Made by a program: the position numbers and the translations under genes
Notes under the pieces: generated by a model
Told to the model about the DNA's origin: nothing
The model's input: the letters and a program-made list of their open reading frames with translations, nothing else
Database searches by the model: none
From: Linanthus parryae
Lineage: Eukaryota; Streptophyta; Magnoliopsida; Ericales; Polemoniaceae
Assembly: GCA_023055425.1 (NCBI GenBank)
Contig: JALGPY010000005.1
Coordinates: 79,463,495 to 79,527,494 of the forward strand
DNA length: 64,000 bases
Direction: 5' to 3'
Part shown: positions 36,236 to 46,789 of the stretch, piece after piece
Position numbering within the stretch: the first letter of the stretch is position 1
Layout: each line of letters begins with the position of its first letter

Positions 36236-39200
36236 ATGGAAAACAACTCATCGAGTTCACAACATTCCCTACGATCTGTCCTTGAGAAGGACAAGCTCTC
36301 TGGAACCAACTTTCTTGATTGGTACATAAACTTGAGAATTGTTCTCAAGCAAGAGAAGAAATTGTACGCAATAGAGGAGCATGTTCGAGAAGGTCCAGAG
36401 AACCAAACACCTACTGCCTTAAAGGCGTATCAAAAGCGTGTTGATGACGCTAATGATGCGGCCTGCCTTATGCTTTGCACCATGACTTCTGAGCTTCAGA
36501 AGCAACACGAAAACATGAATGCTGTCGATATGATCGAACATTTAAAGCAGCTCTTCCAAGAGCAGGCGAGGGTAGAAAGGTATGAGGTCTCAAAGGCACT
36601 GTTCAAATGTCATCTGGCAAAAGGGAACCCGGTGGGACCCCATGTACTCCGAATGATCGGGTACTTGGAGAATCTCGCCCGACTAGGGTTCCCGGTCGGC
36701 CAAGAGTTGGCAACCGATCTCGTGTTGCAATCGTTGCCCGAGAGTTATGGACAGTTCATTATGAACTATAACATGAACGAGATCGTTAAACCACTCCCAG
36801 ATTTACTCAACATGTTGAGGACGGCTGAACAGAGCATCAACAAGGGTAAGGGCAAGGCCATAATGATGGTACAGAAAGGAAAGGGCAAAAGTTTTGCCTC
36901 TTCCTCCAAGGGCAAAGGCAAGTCAGTTGCCAAGTCCAAGGAACCTGCCCTTAAGCCTGTTGGTGGCATTGCCAAGGCCGTGACTAAAGGTGAGTGTCAC
37001 TACTGCAGTCAGCCTGGACACTGGAGGAGGAACTGCCCAAAATATCTGGAGGAAAAGAGGCTTGGAATAGTGATGCCACCACCACCAGGTATTTTTGTTG
37101 TAGATGTCAATTTAACTGTCTCTACATCATGGGTATTAGATACTCGATGTGGATCTCATATTTGTCGAAATATGCAGGATCTAAAGAGAAGTAAAAGATT
37201 GGCTAAAGGAGAGGTAGATCTGCGCGTTGGGAATGGAGCAAAGGTTGCTGCGTTGGCCATAGGCGTGTGCGAGCTATCTCTGCCTTCAGGATTAGTTTTA
37301 GAATTAAATAATTGCTATTTTGTGCCTGCTATGAGCAGAAACATTATTTCTATTTCTTGTTTGGACAAGGATGGTTTTATTATTTCAATAAAGAACAATT
37401 GTTGTTCCTTTTATTTGAATAATATTCACTATTTTAGTGCGCAATTATTTAATGGACTTTATGTCATTGATCTAAGCAATCCTGTCTACAACATTAATAC
37501 CAAGCGGATTAAAATAAATGATTTAAATCCTGCTTATTTATGGCACTGTCGTTTAGGCCACATAAATGAGAAACGTGTATCTAGACTCCATAAGGATGGA
37601 TTACTAGACTCATTTGATTTTGAATCATATGAGACATGTGAGGCTTGTTTATTGGGAAAAATGACAAAGTCCCCTTTCAATAAGAAAGGTGAGAGGACTA
37701 GTGAGCAATTGGCACTCATACATACCGATGTGTGTGGGCCATTTGCCACGCCTGCCAGGGGTGGTTATGTCTACTTCATTACATTTACTGATGATTACAG
37801 TAGATATGGATTTGTGTACCTTATGAGGGCAAAATCCGAATCCTTTGAAGTGTTCGAGGAATTCAAGAATGAAGTAGAAAAGCAACTTGGTAAAAGTATC
37901 AAGGCTCTACGATCGGATCGTGGAGGAAAATACTTGAGCCAAGAGTTTGACGAGTATCTTAGAGAGTGTGGGATGGTGTCCCAACTCACTCCACCCGGAA
38001 CGCCACAATGGAATGGCGTGTCCGAGAGGAGGAATCGAACCCTATTGGATATGGTTCGATCTATGATGTGTCAAACCGATCTTCCATTGTCATTTTGGGG
38101 CCACGCTCTATTAAGTGCAGCTTTCACCATTAACCGTGTTCCATGTAAATCAGTCATGAAGACACCATATGAGATGTGGAGTGGGAGGCGTCCCACACTG
38201 TCGTTCATGAGGATTTGGGGCTGCGATGTCTATGTAAAATGTTTACAATCAGACAAGCTAGGGCCTAAATCAGATAAGTGTAAATTTGTGGGGTACCCTA
38301 AGGAAACTAAGGGATACTACTTCTACAATCCAACCGAGAACAAAGTGTTTGTTGCTCGGACCGGCGTGTTTCTAGAAAGAGAATTTGTCTCTAAAGAAGA
38401 AAGTGGGAGGAATGTAGAACTTGAAGAGGTTCAAGAACAACAAATCACTGAACCGATTATGGAACATGAACAGGAACCACAAGCAGTTGTGGAGCCACCT
38501 GTTCAGGTAACACAAGAGCTTCGTAGATCTAGTAGAGTGCGCCAGGAACCCGAGAAGTATGGACTTCTCGTAACTGATTCCGGTGACACAGTGCTCATAG
38601 ATGATGAGCCTACTACCTATGAGGAGGCCATGAATGGCCCAGACTCTCAGAAGTGGCTGGAAGCCATGAGATCCGAGATGGAATCCATGTATACCAACAA
38701 AGTATGGACTTTGGTGGAACCACCCGATGGGGCGCGGCCCATAGGGTGCAAGTGGGTCTTCAAGAAGAAGATCGACATGGATGGTAATGTGATTACCTAT
38801 AAGGGCCGATTGGTGGCTAAAGGATTCAGACAGATTCATGGTATTGACTATGATGAAACCTTTTCACCAGTCGCTATGACCAAATCCATCCGAATCCTAC
38901 TTGCAATTGCAGCATACTACGACTATGAGATTTGGCAGATGGATGTCAAAACAGCATTCCTTTATGGGAATCTCCTCGAGGACGTGTATATGATACAACC
39001 GGAGGGTTTTGAGGATCCAAAGCAAGCCAACAAAGTCTGTAAGCTGCAACGATCCATTTATGGATTGAAGCAAGCTTCTAGGAGTTGGAATCGACGTTTT
39101 GATGAAGTGGTCAAAGAGTTTTGCTTCATCAGAAACGAAGATGAGTCTTGTGTCTACAAGAAGGTTAGTGGGAGCTCTGTAGCTTTTCTGGTCTTGTATG

Positions 39201-40174
39201 TGGATGACATACTACTCATTGGAAACGACATTCCCATGCTGCAATCTGTGAAAGATTGGCTAGGAAAGTGTTTCTCAATGAAGGACTTAGGGGAAGCAGC
39301 CTATATACTCTATAGAGATAGATCTAAGAGGTTGCTAGGCCTAAGTCAAAGTACATATATTGACAAGGTTTTGAAGCGGTTCAACATGCAAGATTCCAAG
39401 AAGGGATTCTTGCCCATGTCACATGGAATCACTCTTTCGAAGAGTGGTTGTCCTTCCAATGAGATTGAGAAGGAACGCATGTGTAGGATTTCCTATGCCT
39501 CGGCCATAGGATCTATCATGTACGCCATGTTATGTACTAGACCAGATGTGTCATATGCCTTGAGTATGACAAGCAGATACCAATCCAATCCAGGTGAGAG
39601 TCACTGGATTGCTGTCAAGAACATCCTAAAGTACTTGAGAAGAACTAAGGATGCTTTCTTGATGTTTGGCGGTGAGGAAGAGTTGCGTGTAAGGGGTTAC
39701 ACTGATGCAAGCTTCCAAACCGACAGAGATGACTTTAGATCACAATCGGGATATGTGTTTTGCCTGAATGGAGCAGCGGTGAGCTGGAAGAGTTCCAAGC
39801 AAGAGACGGTAGCTGATTCTACAACAGAAGCTGAGTACATTGCTGCAAATGGAGCAGCAAAGGAGGCTGTTTGGATCAGAAAGTTTGTTTCTGAACTTGG
39901 TGTGGTCCCTAGCATTGCGGATCCAGTGGAGTTGTTCTATGACAACACTGGGGCGATGGCGCAATCAAAGGAACCCAGATCGCACCAGAAATCCAAGCAC
40001 GTGCTCAGGAAGTTTCATCTGATTCGAGATATTATCGATAGAGGAGACGTTCGGATATGCAAGATTCCTACAGATGATAATCTGTCAGACCCGCTTACGA
40101 AGCCTCTCACGCAGTGGAAGCATGAAGGGCACACTAGGAGTATGGGCATACGAGATGTGCCGGATTGGCTCTAG
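36236..40174 (+). CDS. gag-pol: Gag-Pol polyprotein of Angela element N, open but catalytically damaged
   Basis: One open frame of 1312 residues from MENNSSSS. The frame is open from 36206, but the ATG at 36236 matches the other copies. Domains in copia order: Gag (LRSVLEKDKLSGTNFLDWY); knuckle CHYCSQPGHWRRNC (about residue 254); protease (about 302); integrase with LWHCRLGH...CEACLLGK finger and catalytic HTDVCGP, RSDRGG, NGVSERRN; reverse transcriptase with LYVDDILL (about 988); RNase H with YTDAS, STTEAEY and YDNTGA. Two defects show despite the open frame: the protease box reads DTR instead of DTG, and a 12-bp in-frame deletion at 39310/39311 removes GIKI of the conserved ILGIKIYRD segment of reverse transcriptase. 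The copy was probably mobilised by proteins from elsewhere, or was damaged after insertion. Confidence 0.93.
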   Translation: MENNSSSSQHSLRSVLEKDKLSGTNFLDWYINLRIVLKQEKKLYAIEEHVREGPENQTPTALKAYQKRVDDANDAACLMLCTMTSELQKQHENMNAVDMIEHLKQLFQEQARVERYEVSKALFKCHLAKGNPVGPHVLRMIGYLENLARLGFPVGQELATDLVLQSLPESYGQFIMNYNMNEIVKPLPDLLNMLRTAEQSINKGKGKAIMMVQKGKGKSFASSSKGKGKSVAKSKEPALKPVGGIAKAVTKGECHYCSQPGHWRRNCPKYLEEKRLGIVMPPPPGIFVVDVNLTVSTSWVLDTRCGSHICRNMQDLKRSKRLAKGEVDLRVGNGAKVAALAIGVCELSLPSGLVLELNNCYFVPAMSRNIISISCLDKDGFIISIKNNCCSFYLNNIHYFSAQLFNGLYVIDLSNPVYNINTKRIKINDLNPAYLWHCRLGHINEKRVSRLHKDGLLDSFDFESYETCEACLLGKMTKSPFNKKGERTSEQLALIHTDVCGPFATPARGGYVYFITFTDDYSRYGFVYLMRAKSESFEVFEEFKNEVEKQLGKSIKALRSDRGGKYLSQEFDEYLRECGMVSQLTPPGTPQWNGVSERRNRTLLDMVRSMMCQTDLPLSFWGHALLSAAFTINRVPCKSVMKTPYEMWSGRRPTLSFMRIWGCDVYVKCLQSDKLGPKSDKCKFVGYPKETKGYYFYNPTENKVFVARTGVFLEREFVSKEESGRNVELEEVQEQQITEPIMEHEQEPQAVVEPPVQVTQELRRSSRVRQEPEKYGLLVTDSGDTVLIDDEPTTYEEAMNGPDSQKWLEAMRSEMESMYTNKVWTLVEPPDGARPIGCKWVFKKKIDMDGNVITYKGRLVAKGFRQIHGIDYDETFSPVAMTKSIRILLAIAAYYDYEIWQMDVKTAFLYGNLLEDVYMIQPEGFEDPKQANKVCKLQRSIYGLKQASRSWNRRFDEVVKEFCFIRNEDESCVYKKVSGSSVAFLVLYVDDILLIGNDIPMLQSVKDWLGKCFSMKDLGEAAYILYRDRSKRLLGLSQSTYIDKVLKRFNMQDSKKGFLPMSHGITLSKSGCPSNEIEKERMCRISYASAIGSIMYAMLCTRPDVSYALSMTSRYQSNPGESHWIAVKNILKYLRRTKDAFLMFGGEEELRVRGYTDASFQTDRDDFRSQSGYVFCLNGAAVSWKSSKQETVADSTTEAEYIAANGAAKEAVWIRKFVSELGVVPSIADPVELFYDNTGAMAQSKEPRSHQKSKHVLRKFHLIRDIIDRGDVRICKIPTDDNLSDPLTKPLTQWKHEGHTRSMGIRDVPDWL

Positions 40175-40175
40175 T

Positions 40176-40188
40176 GCAAGTGGGAGTC
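40176..40188 (+). promoter_or_regulatory. Polypurine tract of element N
   Basis: gcaagtgggagtc immediately before the 3' LTR start tgttggaat. Confidence 0.8.
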
Positions 40189-41621
40189 TGTTGGAATAGA
40201 TGCCCTCGAGGCAATCTAGTTTAGTATGAATTTGTATATGGCTAGAAAATTCATTTATTATTTATTGGATATTTAATATAATGAAGTCCTTAGATTTACA
40301 ATTGCGTTGTTTATCTTAAATATCCCTAGTCAAGTATAATGATTAAATGGGACAATCATCTATAGACTAGTATGGGGTTGGATTGATATGGAGATATCAC
40401 GATCCAACACATAGGTGTGCATTAGGGAATGTTGCACTTGATTGACCCATCTCCGAGAAGGCTACATACATGTTATGTTGAGTCACAAGCGCTTCTCGCG
40501 GTGCAATGGTATTGTCATCCTTAGACTTGAAGTCACTAGATATTCTAGTTGTGGATCATTGTGATCTTGGTAGCGTTAAACGCTACACCGTAACTGGGTA
40601 GTTATAAAGGCGTGTACTGGATACAATGAGAAGCAAGCTTAGAGATCGTAGTGGACGTAGAGAGGATTTGTCCCTCCCACATAACGGGAGCAAATATCCT
40701 AGGCCACTCGAGGGATAGTGCTTATAGAATGTCTGGCCAGACTCAAATAAATCAATATGGGATATTGATGTTATTTGCACGAATAAGGCTATTCCCATGG
40801 ATCGAGAAACTATGGATTGGATATACAAGTGTGACTTGTATGTCTCGTGTCCAATCCGGATATGGAGACAAAGGGATGAGACAATTACTTGTACAAAGGT
40901 TGTCAAGATGACTATTCTATTAGTTGGCTAGAATGGATGTTTTGCTAGAGACTGCTCCATATTAGCAAATAGTTGCTACCAACTAGATAGAACCTATGGG
41001 TTCACACGCTATATAGAGTTGAACTAGATTTGGGAATTAATTAATTGGATTAATTAATTATAAGGATCATTTTGCAAACCCTTGCAAACTTAGTAGGGAC
41101 TAATTTGCAAGGAAGGGACTAAATTGAATTCTAGTTGGACTAGAATAAGTTCTTTAGGTAGTTAACAAGGAGTTGTTGGACTATATAAAGGACCCTTCCT
41201 TCCTTCCTTCCCATAACTTATGCTCATTAGTGAACATAACAAGAGTGGGATAGAAAAAAAGGAGAGAGAGCAAGCAACAAGGAGGGCCCGACGCCGCCCC
41301 TTGCCGTCGCCCTCGTCCCCGTCGGCCAAAAGAGGCCGGGACCCTCTTTTGGGTATCTTTTTGCGTGATTTCTTCTTCCTCTTCCTATTCCGGGCTAGCA
41401 CCAAGGAGCTTGGGAGATCTAGGATCAAATCTAGGCGTGGATCAACTATAGAGAACGTGACATTATTCGCGTTTGAAGTCATCAAGGAGAACCCAAAGGT
41501 GTGTTTATGATTTCTAACATTTACTATCGTTATGTCTCTAGACTTGTGATCCTTGGAGGGTTTTGCATGGTTTTTGTTTGATTATGCTTCCGTTGTGCGA
41601 TCCATGAATCAAAACCCTACA
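40189..41621 (+). repeat. 3' LTR of element N (1433 bp)
   Basis: Aligns end to end with 33129-34560. TATA box at 41182-41189. Followed by the target duplication gtatg and then element D pol sequence. Confidence 0.95.
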
Positions 41622-43111
41622 GTATGGACTTTGGTGGAACCACCCGAAGGGGCGAGACCCATAGGGTGCAAGTGGGTCTTCAAGAAGAAGGTCGACATGG
41701 ATGGTAATGTGATTACCTATAAAGGCCGATTGGTTGATAAAGGATTCAGACATATTCATGGTATAGACTACGATGAAAAATTTTCACCAGTCGCAATGAC
41801 CAAATCCATTCGAATCTTAGTTGCTATTGCAGCATACTACGACTATGAGATTTGGCAGATAGAAGTAAAAACAGCATTCCTTTATGGGAATCTCCTTGAG
41901 GACGTGTATATGATACAACCGGGGTTTTGAGGATCCAAAGCAAGCCAACAAAGTCTGCAAGATGCAACGATCCATTTATGGATTGAAGCAAGCTTCTAGG
42001 AGTTGGAATCGACGTTTTGATGAAGTAATCAGAGATTTTGGCTTTATCAGAAACGAAGATGAGTCTTGTGTCTACAAGAAGTTTAGTAGGAGTTCTGTTG
42101 CTTTTCTGGTCTTGTATGTGGATGACATACTGCTCATTGGAAATGCCATGCCCATACTGCAATCTGTTAAAGATTGGCTAGGGAAAATGTTTCTCAATTA
42201 AAAACTTAGGTGTATCAACCTATATACTTGGTATAAAGATCTATAGAGATAGATCTAAGGAGTTGCTCGTCCTAAGTCAAAGTACATATATAGACAAGGT
42301 GTTGAAACGATTCAACATGCAAGATTTCAAGAAGGAATTCTTTCCCATGTCGCATGGAGTCACTCTTTCGAAGAGTGATTGTCCTTTCAATGAGATTGAG
42401 AAGGAACGCATGAGTAGGGTGTATTCTTTCCCTATGCCTGGGCCATAGGATCCATCATGTACGTCATGTTATGTACTAGACCAGATGTGTCATATTCCTT
42501 GAGTATGACAAGCATATATCAGTCCAATCCAGGTGAGAGTCACTGGATTGCAGTCAAGAACATTCTAAAGTACTTGAGAAGAACTAAGGATGTATTCTTG
42601 ATATTTGGTGGTGAGGAAGAGTTGCGTGTAAGGGGTTACACGGATGCAAGCTTCCAAACCGACATAGATGATTTCAAATCAAAATCGGGATATGTTTTTT
42701 GCCTGAATGGAGCAGCGGTGAGCTGGAAAAGTTCCAAGCAAGAGACGGTAGCTGATTCTACAACAGAGGCTGAGTACATTGCTGCGAATGGCGCAGCAAA
42801 GGAAGCTGTTTGGATTAAGAAATTCGTTTCTGAACTTGGTGTGGTTCCTAGCATTGCAGATCCAGTAGAGTTGTATTATGACAACACTGGGCGATCGCAC
42901 AATCAAGGAACCCTGGTCGTACCAGAAATCCAACCACGTGCTCAAGAAGTTCCATTTTATTCAAGATATCATCGATAGAGGAGACGTTCGAATACGCAAG
43001 ATTCCTACAGATGAGAATCTGTCAGATCCGCTTACAAAGCCGCTTGTTATGCACAAGCATGAAGGGAACACTAGGAGCATAGGCATACGAGATGCACCAG
43101 ATTGGCTCTAG
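41622..43111 (+). pseudogene. pol: Reverse transcriptase-RNase H remnant of element D
   Basis: Resumes D's pol after element N: VWTLVEPPEGARPIGCKWVFKKK, DVKTAF altered to EVKTAF (the first catalytic Asp of reverse transcriptase is replaced by Glu), YVDDILLIG, then RNase H with YTDAS, STTEAEY and YYDNTG. Frameshifts fall near 41926, 42195, 42420-42450 and 42890. The C-terminus RDAPDWL* ends at 43111. It is followed by the polypurine tract gtgcaagtgggagac (43111-43125). Confidence 0.9.
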
Positions 43112-43125
43112 TGCAAGTGGGAGAC

Positions 43126-44546
43126 TGTTGGAATAGATGCGCTAGAGGCAATCTAGTTTAGTATGAACAATAATTGGCTAGAATATTCATTGTATTATTT
43201 ATTGTGATATTTAATATAATGAAGTCCTTAGATTTATAATTGTGTTGTTTATATTAAATATCTCTTGTCAATTATTCTGATTAAGAGGACATCACTTATA
43301 GACTAGTATGGGGTTGGATTGATATGGAGATATCATGATCCAACACATGGGTATGCATTAAGGGTAATGGCATACTGGATTGAACCATTTCCGAGAAGGC
43401 ATATGAGTTATGTAAGGTCACAAGCGGTTCTCGTGGTGACAACGGTATTTTCATCCTTAGACTTGAAGTCACTAGAGCATCTAGTTGTGGAGCGTTATGG
43501 TTTTGGTAGCATCAAACGCTACACCGTGACTGGGTTGTCATAAAGGCGCGTATCGGACACAATGTGAAGCAAGCTTAGATATGGTAGTGATGTAGATAGA
43601 ATTTTTCCCTCCGACATAACGGGAGAAAACATCCTAGGCCACTCGAGGGATAGTGCTTATAAAATGTCTGGCCAGACTCAAATTAATCAATATGGAATAT
43701 TGATGTTATTTGCACGAATAAGGCTATTCCCACGATCGAGAAACTATGGATTGGATATACGAGTGTGACATATATCTCTCGTGTCCAATCCGGATATTGA
43801 GACAAAGGGATGAGACAATACTTGCACAAGGTTCGTCGGATAACTATTTCTATTAGTTGGCTAGAATGGATGTCTTGCTAGAGACCGCTCCATATTAGTA
43901 AATAGTTACTACCAACTAAGTAGGAACCTATGGGGTCACACACCATATGGTTTGAACCAAACTCGGGAATTAACTAATATGATTAATTAATTAGAAGGAT
44001 CAGATAGCAAAAACTTGCTAACTTAGTAGGACTAATATGCAACTTGGACTAATCCGAACTTGGGTAGGATTAGGAGAGGGCCTTTAGGTAGCTAACAAGG
44101 AGTTGTTGGATTATATAAAGGATGCTCCCAACTTCCGTCCCACAACTAATGCTCATAACATAACTTGAGCGGGAGTGAAATCAAGGAGAGAGCAAGACAA
44201 CACCCAAGGGGGCCGAACCCCACTAAGTGCGTCTGCCCCCTACCCGTCGGCCAAAGAAGAGGACGCCGATCCTCTTCTCTTTTGGTCTCCGTTGCGTGAT
44301 TTCGTCTTCCTCTTCCTCCGTTCCTAGCTAGCACAAGGAGTTGGGAGATCTAGAACTCAATCCTAGGCGTGGATCAACCATCGTGGCGTGACAATATTCA
44401 CGTTACAAGTCATCACATGAGACCTCTAAGGTACATGAACACAATTCCCTTACTATCGTTATGAATTCTCTTCCTGTGATCCTTGAAGGGCCTTGATTGG
44501 ATAAATTCTTCTTTATTCAGCTGCGTATCCATGATCAAAACCCTAC
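43126..44546 (+). repeat. 3' LTR of element D (about 1421 bp)
   Basis: From TGTTGGAATAGATGCGCTAG to aaaaccctac. The final A of the usual LTR end (ctaca) is missing or changed, and the next sequence, tcttagaagg, belongs to a different repeat. TATA box at 44112-44119. Confidence 0.9.
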
Positions 44547-45060
44547 TCTTAGAAGGTTAGGTGTTCAAGTGAACAACAAGAGATTCTTATTCTCTCAACA
44601 AGTTGAAGCTGTTACTAGATAGGTTGGGAACCACAAGCTGTATAAGTGTAATGTAACTCACTTAGGCTTGAGATCTAGGCTAAATCTGGGTGATTAATAA
44701 GAAGTGTATTCAAATCCTGGAGGAATCAGATCCCTCATGCAAGACTAGGTCCAATTGTGACTGAACTCTGTAAAAGTTCATGTGTTCTTTAGCTTTACTT
44801 TACTGCTTTACATTCCTGTTGAAAATCAATTCAAAACATATAGCTCCAAAGCTTTGGAGAATTTCCTATCCCAAAGCTTTGAAGATTCTAAGAGTTGTAG
44901 TTTTATCACAAGCTTTACAAACCTTTTCCAAAGCTTTGAGATTTCATCTGATCATTAGCTTAAAGTTTTAAAAGGCTAGTTTTTTTAGCAAAACATTCCA
45001 TACTCTATTCAACCCCACCTTCTAGAGTATTAGATCCTGTTTTTATACCTACATTACAAA
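44547..45060 (+). repeat. Sirevirus-type LTR fragment, old
   Basis: Aligns with the reverse complement of the LTRs of element S: accacaagctgta, gattaataagaa, tgactgaactctgtaa, and tactctattcaacccc followed by ttctagagtat. Several near-palindromes of the form CCAAAGCTTTGG/AA occur (44850-44945), where S has CAAGGCCTTG. Both ends are truncated; the right end diverges around 45030. Confidence 0.75.
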
Positions 45061-45954
45061 CTTACATTAAACATCACGATGTAACAAGGTGATTACAAAG
45101 TCGATAATTGAACATGCTATGAAAAACGTTGAGAGATGTGAGTGATGCATATAGGATATGTCCCTCCTGCATAACAGGATTTAATATACATGTCCACTCG
45201 ATGAATGTGACTTAGGAAAATACATGGTCGTGCTCAAATGAGTGAATATGATATATTGATGCTCAGAGAATTGAGAACCTATAAATTAGATAAACAAGGG
45301 TGACACTCGATGCCTTGTGTCTAATATGAATATATGGAATACGACACGGTAACATTGGTCATAGAGGTTAGTCAGATCACTGACATTCCTATTACTTGGG
45401 TAGCATTTATGCATTACTAGATACCGCTAAATGTTTATAATTGTTACTGCCAAAGTAACTAGGAACCTACAGAGCCACACACAAAAATATTTCAAACTAT
45501 AATTAAATGCTTATTAGTAGGAATAAAGAGTATTGTGGATTTTGGACTTGATTTGAAACTAATCATAACTGTTAGAATTTAAAGGGCAAGCCAAACTCTC
45601 TCATCCCTATAACTCAGTGTGTCTAGGGTTGATTGATGCTTCTGAGCAAAATTCGTATTAGATAAAGAAACTAGGGTTTGAGAGCAGCCGTCCAAGTCCA
45701 CCCGATTTTGTGATACAAAATCTTCCATCTTCCTCTAGCAGGCTAGGACTGACGAAGAGGAATTTCAGTGCAGATCCGTTTGTGTGGATACCGTTTAGGC
45801 GCCGCTCCTTTTCTTCTCTAGTGATCGTCAATAGTCGTGTGACTGAGGTAGACCTCTAATCATTAGATTATGCTCATTCGCATGGGTCCTTGGTGGGTTT
45901 TCGGTAAATGTATTTGTTATATCCGCTGTGTTTGATTGCCTAAAACCCAACATT
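45061..45954 (+). repeat. Very divergent Angela-type LTR remnant
   Basis: Shares the order of short blocks of the Angela LTRs: gtccctcctgcataac, gtccactcgatg, gatatattgatgc, a cctataaattagata block, aggaacctac followed by agccacac, and an end at cctaaaacccaaca. Similarity is patchy, so it is much older or from another subfamily. No PBS follows, so it may be a solo LTR or a fragment. Confidence 0.65.
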
Positions 45955-46789
45955 TCTTTCCTTCGCAGAATCGTTCAGGGGTCGTGTTGAGTGATTTCAG
46001 GAACACGAGATGGAGGAAAGCAAATCGTGGATCGGACATGGAGCACAAAAACTTAAAGCTCAAATGGGTTGACGAACATAAGATGAAAAAAAGAACGACA
46101 TAGAAAGACATTAGACGGAGAAAGAGGAACACCAAAACGGAAGACGGTTCCAAAGACATCAGTCATCGTGATTTCATCTTTCTATCTATTCTCTCTATTA
46201 GACCACAAGAATATTTTTTAATACTATTATTCGAGTTTGAATTCGATTAATGATTAGGTAATCTTCAGTACGAGGACCCAAGTTAGGTGCTTAGATTCAT
46301 GATTAGGGATAGTTTTCTTGTGGATCTATGGTTTATGCTGTGATTTATCGCTTAATAGATGTTAGCGTGGTTCATGATCATTTATGTTTTATCTCTATCG
46401 TAACGTGAAGGAGACGTCTTGCATGGTAGATTAAAGCTAGGATTTTAAGTTGCGACCAACCGTAAAACCTTAGGGGATTAATTAAATGAACACCTAAAGA
46501 AACTACTTAGAGAGACCAACCGAGTTATGGACGTAGGTGCATTGAGTAAAACTTATCATAAATCTTGACCAGGAGTAAATTGACCTTGTGATCTGTGCGA
46601 CCAACCTCTTCATGGGTTAGAGGAAGTCTAGTCAAAGAGGATTTCTTGTGATTGCGACCTATTATTGCTCGCTTGATCAACTATCAAATCTGTTATTCAT
46701 AGAAGCATACATAAATATTTCCCATAGATTTGAACTAGTGCCCCAAAAATTTGAACTTGTGTACCCAACGAGATAGTCCTGGTGCTTTC
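45955..46789. other. Unassigned sequence
   Basis: I see no gene. Phrases such as gcgaccaaccgtaaaacc and gtgcgaccaacctc recur loosely, as in old LTRs, but no boundary can be placed. Confidence 0.4.

Larger units (their letters stand above)
33129..41621 (+). mobile_element. Angela-type element N, complete (8493 bp)
   Basis: Both LTRs, PBS, leader, a single long gag-pol frame and polypurine tract are present. The flanking target duplication is gtatg (33124-33128 and 41622-41626). By hand count the LTRs differ at about 24 substitutions and one indel over 1433 bp (about 1.7%), so N is the youngest Angela here. It lies in the reverse-transcriptase region of D (codons for KVWTLVEPP). Confidence 0.96.
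19908..44546 (+). mobile_element. Outer Angela-type element D, interrupted by elements C and N
   Basis: The segments 19908-22294, 30678-33128 and 41622-44546 form one plus-strand Angela element in correct order: partial 5' LTR, PBS, leader, gag start; gag, protease, integrase; reverse transcriptase, RNase H, 3' LTR. The joints are proven by duplicated target sites: aacaa (22290-22294 and 30678-30682) around C, and gtatg (33124-33128 and 41622-41626) around N. Each site occurs once in uninterrupted copies. Removing the inserts leaves about 7.75 kb. With about 517 bp of 5' LTR missing beyond B, the total is about 8.3 kb, matching C and N. Confidence 0.93.

Noticed and set aside
37915..37935. 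Loss of the integrase catalytic Glu in element N (GGK for GGE)
   Set aside because: That Glu follows the second Asp directly; the catalytic Glu is the later one in NGVSERRN, which is intact.
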